From: a virus
DNA: 64,000 nucleotides
Strand: one strand, 5' to 3'
IMG/VR virus record: IMGVR_UViG_3300042402_002715
Location: 1-64,000 of that record
A program made the translations under genes and the position numbers. Numbering within the stretch: position 1 is the first letter of the stretch; each line of letters begins with the position of its first letter. The notes beneath the pieces are model-generated. The model did not search any database and was not told the origin of the DNA. It saw only the letters and a list, made by a program, of their open reading frames with translations. Of this stretch, positions 8,915 to 18,392 are shown in pieces.

Positions 8915-9479
8915 AATTTTTTGTATCGGATCAAATAAAACTGGAACAACTTCATTAACTAAAGCATTACAAATTTTAGGTTATTCGGTATGTCCAGAAC
9001 ATATAATGTTTAATCAAAATTCTAAACATTTTTATAATCAAAGTATTGGTAATTACACCCAATTATTTAGGTTAATTGATTTATATGACGCATTTGAAGA
9101 TCGTCCATGGAACCATTCAGATTTTTATAAAAAATTAGATGAGAATTTTCAAAATTCAAAATTTATATTAACTATTAGAGATACTGATAATTGGATAAAT
9201 TCCTATAGAAGGTGGTCAAAAAAAATAAATTTAAAGGGAGGATGGTTTTATCGATTAGTTTCTAATATTTGTTACGGTGTTGACGATTTTTTAAATAATG
9301 AAGACATTATGAGGGTAAAATACGAACAAAGAAATCAAGAAATAATAAATTATTTTAAAGATACTGATAAGTTATTAATTTTAAATTTTGAAGAATCCCA
9401 AAATTGGGATAGTTTATGTAATTTTTTAAAGAAACCAATACCCACTCAAAATTTCCCACATTTAAATAGAACAAAATAA
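8907..9479 (+). CDS. Sulfotransferase family protein
   Basis: The PAPS 5'-phosphosulfate loop GSNKTGTTSL is at 8-17, and the 3'-phosphate motif FILTIRDTDNWINSYRRW lies near the middle. The 190-residue length matches small bacterial and viral Sulfotransfer-type proteins. It would move sulfate from PAPS to a hydroxyl, probably on the glycan built by this operon. PAPS synthesis genes are not in the window, so the host supply would be used. Confidence 0.83.
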   Translation: MDKIFCIGSNKTGTTSLTKALQILGYSVCPEHIMFNQNSKHFYNQSIGNYTQLFRLIDLYDAFEDRPWNHSDFYKKLDENFQNSKFILTIRDTDNWINSYRRWSKKINLKGGWFYRLVSNICYGVDDFLNNEDIMRVKYEQRNQEIINYFKDTDKLLILNFEESQNWDSLCNFLKKPIPTQNFPHLNRTK

Positions 9480-9494
9480 AACATATAAAATAAT

Positions 9495-10070
9495 ATGTTA
9501 CACATTATAACCCCACTTTATCGTTTTAATTTAATTGAAAAGGTATATAATTCTATTTTAATGAATGATGATATAACTTGGCACATTTCAAAATCAAATA
9601 AACGAGAAGATTTAAATTATGATTTTTTAAAAAAGGATAAAAGAATTAAATTATATAATGTTGATTGTGATGATAATGAAATTTATAAAAAAAGAAACGT
9701 TGTTTTTGAAAATATTAAAGATGGTTATTTTTGTTTACTAGATGACGATACTATTTTTCACGAAAATATGTATATAAAATATTTGGATTGTGTTGAAAAT
9801 AATTTTAAAGGGATGCTCGTTGGGGAACAGACGGATTCGGACGGAGAACTAAGATTAATTGCCAGCAAACCTGTTTATGAAAAAATTGACACTGGTAATG
9901 TAATTTCACACCATAAATGTTTAGAAATTTGTAGATGGCCTAGCTATCACCAACCAGGAATAAATCAAAAAGATTTTCTTTTTTGGGAATCAGTTTATAA
10001 TTACTATGGTAATAAGTGTGGAATTTGGAACCAACCATTAAGTTTTTACAATAAATTAAAAGAAAATTAA
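9495..10070 (+). CDS. GT-A-fold glycosyltransferase-like protein
   Basis: 191 residues starting with MLHIITPLYRFNLIEKVYNS, the first beta-alpha unit of GT2-like enzymes. The metal motif is CLLDDDTIFHENMY near residue 80, and a basic-aromatic C-terminus follows. It is shorter than usual GT2 proteins but has the core nucleotide-binding half. Last gene of the glycan cluster, 1 nt before phoH. Confidence 0.68.
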   Translation: MLHIITPLYRFNLIEKVYNSILMNDDITWHISKSNKREDLNYDFLKKDKRIKLYNVDCDDNEIYKKRNVVFENIKDGYFCLLDDDTIFHENMYIKYLDCVENNFKGMLVGEQTDSDGELRLIASKPVYEKIDTGNVISHHKCLEICRWPSYHQPGINQKDFLFWESVYNYYGNKCGIWNQPLSFYNKLKEN

Positions 10071-10071
10071 A

Positions 10072-10803
10072 ATGACGACTAGAAAAAAAACAACACCTAA
10101 AGAAGAAACGGCACAACCACTCTCAAGAAAAGATTTTATAAATTCCGTAATTAAGAAAAGACAAAAAAATAAATTCTTGTCGGAGCACCAAGAAGACTAT
10201 TACAACATTTTAAAAACAAATCAAATTACAATTGCTTCCGGACCAGCTGGAGTTGGTAAATCTTATATCGCAATGAAAGCGGCTGTTGATTTACTTATTG
10301 ATCCGGATAATTCATATGAAAAAATAATAATTGTTAGACCAGCTGTTGAAGCTGAAGAAAAACTTGGGGCACTTCCTGGCAATCTTGAAGAAAAACTAGA
10401 TCCATACATTTTTCCATCTTACTATCTTTTAAATAAAATTATTGGTAAAGAAGCAAGAGAAAAATTAAAAGATGCTGAGATTATTGAAGTTTTTGCTCTA
10501 GCTTATATGAGGGGAATGAACATTGACAACTCAATATTAATTTTTGAAGAGGCACAGAACTCAACACCAAACCAAATGAAATTATTGTTAACAAGGATTG
10601 GATATAACAGTAAATTTTTTATTTCTGGTGATTTAGAACAGACTGATAGATACAAAGACAAAAAACAATCAGGTCTTTACGATGCACTACAAAGATTTAA
10701 AAACATTTTAGATATTGGTGTTTATGATTTTAGAAATGCTAAAAATGTTCGTAATCCATTAATTAGTAAAATTTTAGCAGAATATGAAGAGAATAGGGAT
10801 TGA
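10072..10803 (+). CDS. phoH: PhoH-like ATPase
   Basis: P-loop GPAGVGKS at 57-64 and Walker B ILIFEEAQN at 155-163, with the PhoH-specific VRPAVEAEEKLGALPG and ISGDLEQTD segments. PhoH-like ATPases are common in T4-like phages, and relatives have RNA helicase or RNase-linked activity; the role in phages is not settled. A basic 25-residue N-terminal tail precedes the core. Overlaps the next gene by 20 nt. Confidence 0.92.
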   Translation: MTTRKKTTPKEETAQPLSRKDFINSVIKKRQKNKFLSEHQEDYYNILKTNQITIASGPAGVGKSYIAMKAAVDLLIDPDNSYEKIIIVRPAVEAEEKLGALPGNLEEKLDPYIFPSYYLLNKIIGKEAREKLKDAEIIEVFALAYMRGMNIDNSILIFEEAQNSTPNQMKLLLTRIGYNSKFFISGDLEQTDRYKDKKQSGLYDALQRFKNILDIGVYDFRNAKNVRNPLISKILAEYEENRD

Positions 10804-11455
10804 GGTTAATGGTGTTTTAAGGGACACAATAGAAAAATTTAAACAAGTTTATGAAAAACAATTAATTGATAATAATCAATCTGAATTTGTTTTACAAACT
10901 TATGAACTTGATATGTCCGGAAATACGGAAGAGTTGGTATCACCTAAACCATTTGATTATGGTATCATTAATAATGAGGTAACATCATTAAGTTTATTGG
11001 AACACTTTAAATTTCAAAATAAAGAAGAGTTATATTCATTTATGTATGAAGAATATACTATGGAGTTGTTTGGTCATGCCCCATCAACAGAAATGACAAC
11101 TTTTAATATGTTAAATGATTTATATTATGAATTAAGAGAAGAATATAATTTAAGTATTGTCTCAGATGAGATTGGTAGATCAAAACCAGCAACATTATTT
11201 TTCCTATCAAAATTTGGTTGTCTATTAGAAAAAGTATTTTTTTATAGTGAAACAACTAAAAATAACATGTGGAATAGTGTGGACATTTTACTTACATCAA
11301 ACCCTAGCTTATTATTAGAAAAACCGAAAGATAAAATTGTTGTAAAATTTAATACAACATATAATAAACAAATAAAATCCGACTATGAAATTTCTTCTTT
11401 ATCGGAATTTAAAAACACTTTAGAAAAAATATTAGAACATGTTCCAAATTTTTAA
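10784..11455 (+). CDS. HAD-like hydrolase/phosphatase-related protein
   Basis: Begins RIGIEVNGVLRDT, which resembles the HAD motif I strand (hhhDxDGhh) but with E and N where the nucleophile Asp pair should be, so activity may be lost. A SIVSDEIGRSKPATLFFLSK segment resembles HAD motifs II/III. Function therefore unclear. Overlaps phoH and the following small gene. Confidence 0.5.
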   Translation: MKRIGIEVNGVLRDTIEKFKQVYEKQLIDNNQSEFVLQTYELDMSGNTEELVSPKPFDYGIINNEVTSLSLLEHFKFQNKEELYSFMYEEYTMELFGHAPSTEMTTFNMLNDLYYELREEYNLSIVSDEIGRSKPATLFFLSKFGCLLEKVFFYSETTKNNMWNSVDILLTSNPSLLLEKPKDKIVVKFNTTYNKQIKSDYEISSLSEFKNTLEKILEHVPNF

Positions 11456-11693
11456 CGAAAACTATTACTTGGATTTAGATGAATTAGAGAATTATACTCA
11501 ATTTACTGGTAGTTCAGGAGAAACAAACATTCATCTTGTTAAATACGAAACCGTAAAAACAATGATTGATGTTGTATTAAGTGAGGAAAATGAGGTTGAT
11601 GAAAATTTAGGTATGAAAACCAATGAAGTATCAATCCCTTTTAAAATCGCATTTAACACTTTATTAATGAAAAAAATAATAAACAAAATATAA
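11439..11693 (+). CDS. Small hypothetical protein
   Basis: 84 residues, acidic in the middle, not recognised. It overlaps the upstream HAD-like gene by 17 nt and ends 5 nt before the next glycosyltransferase, so it is probably expressed from the same message. An antisense frame over it is a shadow. Confidence 0.55.
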   Translation: MFQIFNENYYLDLDELENYTQFTGSSGETNIHLVKYETVKTMIDVVLSEENEVDENLGMKTNEVSIPFKIAFNTLLMKKIINKI

Positions 11694-11698
11694 AAAAT

Positions 11699-12760
11699 AT
11701 GAATCAAGAACAAATATCAAAACTAGAAAGTTCTATTGAGAACATGAAAAATAAAACCATGAGGATTTATTTTTTAGTTCAAGATACGAAAGGTAATGCA
11801 AAAGCTTCTGTAAGATACATCTATCAGATGGCAATGTCTTTAAAAAAATCTGGATACAACGCAATTATTTTACATGAAAAACCAGACTATTATGGTGTAA
11901 CTAATTGGTTGGGTAATAACTATATGGAAGAGTTAGAACATAGATCAATTGAAGGTGCAAACCTAGAAGTCTCACCAGAAGATTTAATAGTTATACCGGA
12001 ACTATATGGTTTCATTATGGATCAAATTAAAAAATTACCGTGTGGTAAAGTAGTGTTATGTCAATCTTATGACTATATCTTTGATACTCTACAACCAGGA
12101 GATTCTTGGGCTCAGTTTGGTTTTATAAAATGTATAACAACATCTGAAAAACAAAAAGAGTGGATTATCAACACAATGAGAAATGTTTCTGTTGATGTTA
12201 TTGAACCTTTTATTTCTGAAAATTTTAAAAAACAAGAGTTTCCACCAAAAACTATTATTAACATTCACACAAGAGAACATAGAGATACAACAAACACAAT
12301 TAAAGCGTTTTATTCTAGATTCCCACAATACAGATGGTTTACGTTTAGAGATTTAAGAGGATTATCTGAAGAAGAATTTGCTGAAAGAATGAAAGATAGT
12401 TTTGCATCTGTTTGGGTTGATAATATTTCCGCTTACGGAACATTCCCTTTAGAGTCTATTAAATCAGGTATTCCGGTTATTGGTGTTGTACCTAATATGG
12501 TGCCAGAGTGGATGAATGAAAATAATGGTATTTGGATTAACAATCAAAATATTCTAGTTGATGTTATTGCAGATTTTGTACAAAACTGGTTAGAAGATAA
12601 TATCAGTCCAGAACTTTACTCAGAAATAGATAAGACTTCAGAATCATTAAAAACTAGTGAGGACTTTGAAAAATCAGTAAATGAAATTTTTGATAATATG
12701 GTAACAAAAAGATTAACATCCTTTACGGAACAACTAAATAAACTTGAAACAATTGAATAA
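11699..12760 (+). CDS. Glycosyltransferase, GT-B fold
   Basis: 353 residues. After an about 20-residue leader comes MRIYFLVQDTKGNAKASVRY, the first strand and glycine-poor loop of GT-B glycosyltransferases. The second lobe (TIINIHTREHRDT onward) ends with AYGTFPLESIKSGIPVIG, the donor-binding E motif of GT4-like enzymes. Paired with the GT2 gene that follows after one base. Confidence 0.78.
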   Translation: MNQEQISKLESSIENMKNKTMRIYFLVQDTKGNAKASVRYIYQMAMSLKKSGYNAIILHEKPDYYGVTNWLGNNYMEELEHRSIEGANLEVSPEDLIVIPELYGFIMDQIKKLPCGKVVLCQSYDYIFDTLQPGDSWAQFGFIKCITTSEKQKEWIINTMRNVSVDVIEPFISENFKKQEFPPKTIINIHTREHRDTTNTIKAFYSRFPQYRWFTFRDLRGLSEEEFAERMKDSFASVWVDNISAYGTFPLESIKSGIPVIGVVPNMVPEWMNENNGIWINNQNILVDVIADFVQNWLEDNISPELYSEIDKTSESLKTSEDFEKSVNEIFDNMVTKRLTSFTEQLNKLETIE

Positions 12761-12761
12761 A

Positions 12762-13562
12762 ATGGAAAATAAAATATCAGTAGTACTACCAATTAAAAGT
12801 GGTAAATATGGTTTGTTTGATGAGTATTTCACAAAAGCAATCCAATCAATTAAAAATCAATCATCTTACGTTGAGGAGGTAATCCTTGTTCATACAGATG
12901 AAACAATATTAGATAACTTTCTAGGTGGGTTTGACTTTAGTGGTCTAACAGTAAACAAAGTTTTGTGGACTGAAGAACCTAACTTTGCAAAACAAGTAAA
13001 CAAGGGTGTAAGTGAAGCTAAGAGTGAATGGGTTTCTTTATTAGAGTTTGATGACGAATATTCAAACATTTGGTTTAAAAATGTTGATAAATATATCAAA
13101 CATTATCCAGAAGTGGAATCATTTTTACCTATCGTTGTTGATGTTGATGAAAAAGGAATTTTTGCTGGGTTTACTAATGAGGCAACTTTTGCTGCTAACT
13201 TTACTAGTGATCTTGGTGTATTGTCTAATGACATTTTACAAACATACCAAAACTTTCAAATTTCTGGAATTGTTATTAAAAAAGATGTTTTTCTAAAAAA
13301 TGGTGGTTTTAAATCAAATATCAAATTAACTTTTGGTTATGAGTTCTTTTTGAGAATGACAAACCAATCAGTAAAGTTTTTAACAATTCCAAGGATCGGA
13401 TACAAACATATTAACATGAGAGAAGGCTCAATTTTTTGGAATTATAAAAATGGTAATGATAGATTAAGTGAAGACGAAGTTAAATTTTGGATTGAATCGG
13501 CAAAAAAAGAATATTTATTTACCGCTGAAAGAGAAATAAAATATGAGCCACAAGAAGTTTAA
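12762..13562 (+). CDS. GT2-family glycosyltransferase
   Basis: I choose ATG 12762 (MENKISVVLPIKSG), one base after the preceding stop, over an in-frame ATG 18 nt upstream inside the previous gene. Features: VVLPIKSG opening strand, SLLEFDDEYS acidic metal motif near residue 90, and SGIVIKKDVFLKNGGF in the acceptor half. Its last base forms TAATG with the sigma-factor start. Confidence 0.8.
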   Translation: MENKISVVLPIKSGKYGLFDEYFTKAIQSIKNQSSYVEEVILVHTDETILDNFLGGFDFSGLTVNKVLWTEEPNFAKQVNKGVSEAKSEWVSLLEFDDEYSNIWFKNVDKYIKHYPEVESFLPIVVDVDEKGIFAGFTNEATFAANFTSDLGVLSNDILQTYQNFQISGIVIKKDVFLKNGGFKSNIKLTFGYEFFLRMTNQSVKFLTIPRIGYKHINMREGSIFWNYKNGNDRLSEDEVKFWIESAKKEYLFTAEREIKYEPQEV

Positions 13563-14311
13563 TGGTTGAAAATGAAAATTTAAACACTGAACTTAACGAA
13601 AAGAAAAAGAAAGGAAGAAAACCAACTGTAAAAAAATATTTTGATGAGCCAGAAGAAAATGCCGTAAGATTGTATTTGGGAACTGATTCTAAAGAAGATA
13701 AAAATAAAATTTACAATGAGTTTTTAAGACATCCTTTAGATAAAATGATTTCGTCAATAATAAGACGATACAAGTTATATAGAAAAGATATGGACTTTGA
13801 AGAGGTCCATATGGATACACATTCGTTTTTAATGACAAAGATGGATAAGTTTAAACCATCTAAGGAAAAAAAAGCGTATTCATATTTTGGTACAATATGT
13901 AAAAATTATTTAATGGGTCAAATACAAAAAGACCAGAAAGAGACAAATAGAAAAATTTCTTATGAAGATATTTCAAGTGACATAGATAATATGCCAAACA
14001 TGGTATATTACATTGATGGTGACGAAATAACAACAGAACAAATAATAAGTAAGTTTCTTGACGAATTAAAAATTTCTATGGATGAAAAAGGTGTTACAGA
14101 ACAAGAAGTAAAATTAGGTGAGGCGTTACACGACATATTTCAAAATTACTCAACAATTTTTCAAGAAACTTCAAATAATAATAAGTTCAATAAAAACATA
14201 ATATTATTTGAATTAAGAGAAATGACAAACTTATCAACAAAAGAAATTAGGAACTCATTAAAAAGATATAAAAAAATATATTTTAAAATTGTTAGCGAAT
14301 TAACAAAATAA
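13562..14311 (+). CDS. Late-transcription sigma factor, T4 gp55-like
   Basis: 249 residues: a basic N-terminal stretch, then a sigma-region-2-like block (RHPLDKMISSIIRRYKLYRK, and AYSYFGTICKNYLMGQIQKD) and a C-terminal helix pair resembling the diverged gp55 tail. In T4 gp55 replaces sigma70 and reads late promoters of the form TATAAATA. Here it would serve the rTATTTATw motif found upstream of the virion genes. Located right before the first virion gene. Start is coupled to the previous stop (TAATG). Identification is by family pattern and context. Confidence 0.72.
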   Translation: MVENENLNTELNEKKKKGRKPTVKKYFDEPEENAVRLYLGTDSKEDKNKIYNEFLRHPLDKMISSIIRRYKLYRKDMDFEEVHMDTHSFLMTKMDKFKPSKEKKAYSYFGTICKNYLMGQIQKDQKETNRKISYEDISSDIDNMPNMVYYIDGDEITTEQIISKFLDELKISMDEKGVTEQEVKLGEALHDIFQNYSTIFQETSNNNKFNKNIILFELREMTNLSTKEIRNSLKRYKKIYFKIVSELTK

Positions 14312-14321
14312 ATATTTATTA
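14312..14321 (+). promoter_or_regulatory. Late-type promoter motif
   Basis: ATATTTATTA lies a few bases upstream of the ATG at 14326 and heads the plus-strand virion block. Confidence 0.6.
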
Positions 14322-14325
14322 AATT

Positions 14326-14697
14326 ATGCCAAGACCACAAAAAAAAGAAATTAACCTAACTAAGGAATCAATGTTGTCATTGATGCAAGAAATCTATAAT
14401 GAACTTGTTGAACAAAGGAATACCGCAATTAGAATTCAAAACAAAATGTTAAATCTAATGAAGGAAGTTGAGGATATGACTTTAATTGGTCCTATAATTG
14501 AAAAACAACAAAAAATTGTTAACGATTGTGTTGAGAAAAAACTATCCCTTTCAAAATTACAAGCACAAATCTGGCAAAAAACTCAAGATAAACAAGAAAA
14601 TTTTACTCTTACTGATTTAGATTTTGATGATGCGATTATGAAATCACTCATAGATAAAGATACTTCTTCAGACGGTGGATATAAAATGAATAAATAA
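14326..14697 (+). CDS. Hypothetical coiled-coil virion-region protein
   Basis: 123 residues, strongly helical with heptad-like Leu/Ile/Met spacing (SLMQEIYNELVEQRNTAIR), and an acidic tail. First gene after the late sigma factor and preceded by a late-type motif, so a virion or assembly role is likely. No family recognised. Confidence 0.65.
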   Translation: MPRPQKKEINLTKESMLSLMQEIYNELVEQRNTAIRIQNKMLNLMKEVEDMTLIGPIIEKQQKIVNDCVEKKLSLSKLQAQIWQKTQDKQENFTLTDLDFDDAIMKSLIDKDTSSDGGYKMNK

Positions 14698-14703
14698 TTT
14701 ATT

Positions 14704-16623
14704 ATGGCTGTTTTAGATGTAAATGATGGGTTTAAGTCTGTTGGGGATAAAATCTCAACAACAAAGAAATATAAAAAAATAAAAGAAGATTTTGATGTTT
14801 TAAAAAAAAAGAAAGGTGATACTTTTGAAAAAAAAAGTTCTGATTTAAAAAAACAACTTTCTGAAGCCAACAAACAACAAAAAAAATTTTTAAAAGAACA
14901 GAAATCTCAAATTGATAATTTATTAGATTTAAAATTTCTATCAACTGGATCTGGTTCTAGTACAAAAAAATATTTGAAAAAAACTTTTGTTAAGTCAATT
15001 GAGGAACTAAAACCAAAAATTTTAGATTTGTTAATCCAAGAATTTATTTCAGCTATTGGATGTTCTCAAGATCAGGAATTTACAAATCAAACTTTATACA
15101 TTAGGGTAAAACCTCTTGATTTACAAAATATACTAAAAGAAGATCCACAAGGTGATGTTGGTAAATTATTATACGAACAAACTGATGTTCAGTATGGTAA
15201 TTTTCCATTTTCAATGAATAGGGAATTATATAGTAGAATACAAAATATTAATCAACCATTTTCAGTTCCAGCCGGTGGTTCACCATACAAAGGTAAATCA
15301 AATCAAGATTTATTTGACATAACGTATGTTGAAAGTTACTTTGATCCAATATCATCTCAGACAATACAGGGTAATTTTTATAAAATTGATTTAAAGAACA
15401 GAGTAAACGGTGTAAATAAAATTACTGAATTTATTAAAGATTACTTTGCAAGTATATCAATAGTAGATTTAAAAAATTTATTTTCAAACTTAATGAATCA
15501 ATTAAGTGGTGCTATATCAATTAAAAAAGGTGAAGGAAAGTTAGACCTTGGTGATTTACAAAAAATACTTTTAATCTTACAAAGAGTTTTAGGTTTATGT
15601 GTTGATAAGACAGAAGAAATTGATGTTTCAGGAACTGCAAAAGTTTCAGATAGTGATGCTTTGGATGATTCTTTCTTTGAGTTTACTGAAGTTGATTTAA
15701 GAATTATTGATCAAAAAATATCCGACATTAAACTTGGTGTTGTTGAGTTTGAGGAGTGTGACACTGTTAAGTTACCTGTAAATACTGATGATATTATATC
15801 AGCACTTAATAATCTTAATTTTATTGATAATAGTAATAACAATAATAATATAGACGATGCTGCCGATTTAACAGATGTTTTAACAAATAATCCGGGTTGG
15901 TTCCCATTACAAATTAACATAGATTTAAGTTTTCTTAAAGAGTTTCCTAAAGCATTAATTTTAACATTATTATCACCAAAAGTTTTATTACCATTATATA
16001 TAATGTTAAAAGCTGTTGGTGACAATGTAGATCTTTTAATAAATTCATTTATGGATTTTGCAAAAAAATTTAAATCATTAATTTTTAAACTAACTTCAAA
16101 AATCGGTTCTTTGTTTACAAAAATTTTATTTGAAATAATTAAAAAAGATATTAAAAATCTTATAAGATCTGTAATTGGTGATATAAAAAATGAAAAAATA
16201 AGGAATAGACTAGAAGCAATCCGAGCACTAACCGAAGTTCTTGTGACACTTGCAAGAGTTATAAAAGATTTTAGGGAATGTAAAAGTGTTATTGATGAAC
16301 TTTTAGCTTTACTAAAAATTGCCGGAAGAGGTTTTGGAAATAAAATTCCTTACCCATTACTTTTAGCTTCCGAATTTTTAGATGGGTATTCTTCAAGTCG
16401 GGCTTTTTTGAACGTTATAGAAGAGTTTGAAAAATTGGGATTACCTACGGGTCCTATGCCAGATGGTAGTCCAAATTTAATGTTAATTTCACTTAAAGCA
16501 TTATTAGATGGTCAAGAAAAAGAAGATAGACAAAATGGTGGGTTACAGGTTGCAGTTAAACCTATGGCGGTATCACCAATAAACTTAACACAAGGTCTTA
16601 CCATATACGGTACGAAAACTTAA
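14704..16623 (+). CDS. Large virion structural protein (probable baseplate/tail)
   Basis: 639 residues. The N-terminal ~80 residues are Lys-rich coiled coil. A Ser/Gly-rich hinge and a beta-rich middle follow. Residues ~400-560 hold long hydrophobic helices without charge gaps (ALILTLLSPKVLLPLYIMLK) that could insert in membranes or form buried bundles. No family identified. Position between the sigma factor and an OB-fold baseplate gene suggests a baseplate or tail component. Confidence 0.6.
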   Translation: MAVLDVNDGFKSVGDKISTTKKYKKIKEDFDVLKKKKGDTFEKKSSDLKKQLSEANKQQKKFLKEQKSQIDNLLDLKFLSTGSGSSTKKYLKKTFVKSIEELKPKILDLLIQEFISAIGCSQDQEFTNQTLYIRVKPLDLQNILKEDPQGDVGKLLYEQTDVQYGNFPFSMNRELYSRIQNINQPFSVPAGGSPYKGKSNQDLFDITYVESYFDPISSQTIQGNFYKIDLKNRVNGVNKITEFIKDYFASISIVDLKNLFSNLMNQLSGAISIKKGEGKLDLGDLQKILLILQRVLGLCVDKTEEIDVSGTAKVSDSDALDDSFFEFTEVDLRIIDQKISDIKLGVVEFEECDTVKLPVNTDDIISALNNLNFIDNSNNNNNIDDAADLTDVLTNNPGWFPLQINIDLSFLKEFPKALILTLLSPKVLLPLYIMLKAVGDNVDLLINSFMDFAKKFKSLIFKLTSKIGSLFTKILFEIIKKDIKNLIRSVIGDIKNEKIRNRLEAIRALTEVLVTLARVIKDFRECKSVIDELLALLKIAGRGFGNKIPYPLLLASEFLDGYSSSRAFLNVIEEFEKLGLPTGPMPDGSPNLMLISLKALLDGQEKEDRQNGGLQVAVKPMAVSPINLTQGLTIYGTKT

Positions 16624-16625
16624 TT

Positions 16626-16835
16626 ATGGACAAAGTAGAATCATCAAAAATTGTAGAAATAATTAAAGAACATAAAACAAGACCTAATAAGGATCTTATT
16701 TTAGCTTTAGAATTTATAAAAAAAGATTATGAATTAACTAAAGAAAACTTAATAAAATTAAGTGAACATTTAGATAAATTAGAATTAAGTTACAACACAA
16801 TATTAAAAGAATATGAGTCGAGAGGTATGGTATAA
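16626..16835 (+). CDS. Small helical protein
   Basis: 69 residues, predicted all-helical and charged, beginning MDKVESSKIVEIIKEHKTRP. It sits 2 nt after the large structural gene and overlaps the next gene by 23 nt. Function unknown; probably a small baseplate or chaperone protein by position. Confidence 0.6.
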   Translation: MDKVESSKIVEIIKEHKTRPNKDLILALEFIKKDYELTKENLIKLSEHLDKLELSYNTILKEYESRGMV

Positions 16836-18372
16836 CGATAAAACAATTTTCCAAGGATATGTAAAAGACAATCAAGATCCTATGATGCTTGGTAGAGTTA
16901 GAGCTGTTCCTTTATTTGAGAGGTATCAGGACTCTTTACCGGAAGATTGGCAAGAAGAAAGAGATAAATGGACATCAAAAGACCCATTTATCTTTTTACC
17001 ACTTTTACCTTATTATATAAATCAAGTTCCAAAAAATAATGAATATGTGAACATATTTTATTATAATAAGGGCGAAAGATTAGATAATAGTAAATTTTAT
17101 ATCCAAGGACCAATTACAAGACCACAAAACAATTTTAAAGAAGAATATACCAATTCACAATCAATGCTCGCTAGTGGTGAGTTTTTTAAACCGGCAAATT
17201 CTTTAAAAGATAGAACAACTGGACTAACAGACCCAAAAGTTTTTGGTATATATGCTGAACCTGGTGATAATGCAATTATGGGTAGGGGAACTTCAGACAT
17301 TGTGGTTAAAGAAAATGATGTATTAATTAGGTCTGGAAAACTAAATCCTTTGTTATCATCAAGTGCTGATTTTAATTTACCGGTACCAAATGATAAAAGA
17401 TCTTTTTTACAAATATCAACGTTTGGTTTAGAAAAGGTTGATAACCCAACACAAACAGTTACGTCATCAGAAATAATACCAAAAGAAGTAAAAAATCTTG
17501 TTGAGTGGGAAATAACAAACCCATCAACGACTGGAACAACATATGACGGTAATGTGAAATTATATAGTATTAAAAAAACGCCAGAAACATTAAGTAATAA
17601 AATATTTTTAGATACAGATTTAACACAATTTATTAATACTAAATTATTTGAATTATCTTTTACTGGATTAACAAAAGATGATTCTATTAACTTTATTAAC
17701 CAATTTATACAAGGTGTTAATAACGGAAAAATTAATATAAATGGATATATGTCATATCCATCACAAAATGGGTCAAACTTAGAAGATCAATTTCCTTTTA
17801 TTTTTAGACCAACAAAAAACACAACAAACACATATCTAGGTGCAACAATAGATAGTGGTGTAAGTGGGTTAACTTCTTTTAATACAGTTGTTGATTTTTT
17901 CTCAAAAATAAAGTTATCACCAGCAAATAAAGAATTTGGATTTGGTCTTGTTTGGGATAAAAATGTTTTAGGACAACAAGAAACTTTAAAGACATCAACA
18001 ATTGAAAGTTCAAGTTATAAGTCAAATCCAGTTACGTATGGTGCTTTGGGTGGTGATTTTCTTTATCTATTATCTCATAAATCTGTGATACCAACAAAGG
18101 GGGATCCAATTGATTTAAAAGGGACTCTATATGGTATACCACAACCAAAATTTACAGATGAAATAATAAATAAGACAGACCCAATGGTAAGAGGTGATCA
18201 ATTAATGGATTTAATAAATTTAATTGTTAAGTTTCTTGTTTCCCATGTTCACGCATTTCCAGGACTTGCACCTGTCCCAGTAGGAACTGACGGAACCTCA
18301 TCTCAAGACATCATACAAAAATTATTAGACGCAGATAAAACAATATTAAATCAAAATATTCGGATTAATTGA
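16813..18372 (+). CDS. Baseplate OB-fold protein, T4 gp5-type N-terminal domain
   Basis: 519 residues. Residues 15-33 (GYVKDNQDPMMLGRVRAVP) match the signature of the OB fold of T4 gp5/VgrG-like hub proteins. The C-terminus carries SHVHAFPGLAPVPVGTDG, like the segment that follows the OB/needle part in phage hub proteins. Large insertions (about 150-440) separate them. A tail-lysozyme domain is not visible. It likely forms the baseplate hub or spike. Confidence 0.72.
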   Translation: MSREVWYNDKTIFQGYVKDNQDPMMLGRVRAVPLFERYQDSLPEDWQEERDKWTSKDPFIFLPLLPYYINQVPKNNEYVNIFYYNKGERLDNSKFYIQGPITRPQNNFKEEYTNSQSMLASGEFFKPANSLKDRTTGLTDPKVFGIYAEPGDNAIMGRGTSDIVVKENDVLIRSGKLNPLLSSSADFNLPVPNDKRSFLQISTFGLEKVDNPTQTVTSSEIIPKEVKNLVEWEITNPSTTGTTYDGNVKLYSIKKTPETLSNKIFLDTDLTQFINTKLFELSFTGLTKDDSINFINQFIQGVNNGKININGYMSYPSQNGSNLEDQFPFIFRPTKNTTNTYLGATIDSGVSGLTSFNTVVDFFSKIKLSPANKEFGFGLVWDKNVLGQQETLKTSTIESSSYKSNPVTYGALGGDFLYLLSHKSVIPTKGDPIDLKGTLYGIPQPKFTDEIINKTDPMVRGDQLMDLINLIVKFLVSHVHAFPGLAPVPVGTDGTSSQDIIQKLLDADKTILNQNIRIN

Positions 18373-18380
18373 TATTTATT
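18371..18380 (+). promoter_or_regulatory. Late-type promoter motif
   Basis: GATATTTATTA sits 12 nt upstream of the ATG at 18393. Confidence 0.5.
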
Positions 18381-18392
18381 ATAAAAAAGTAA

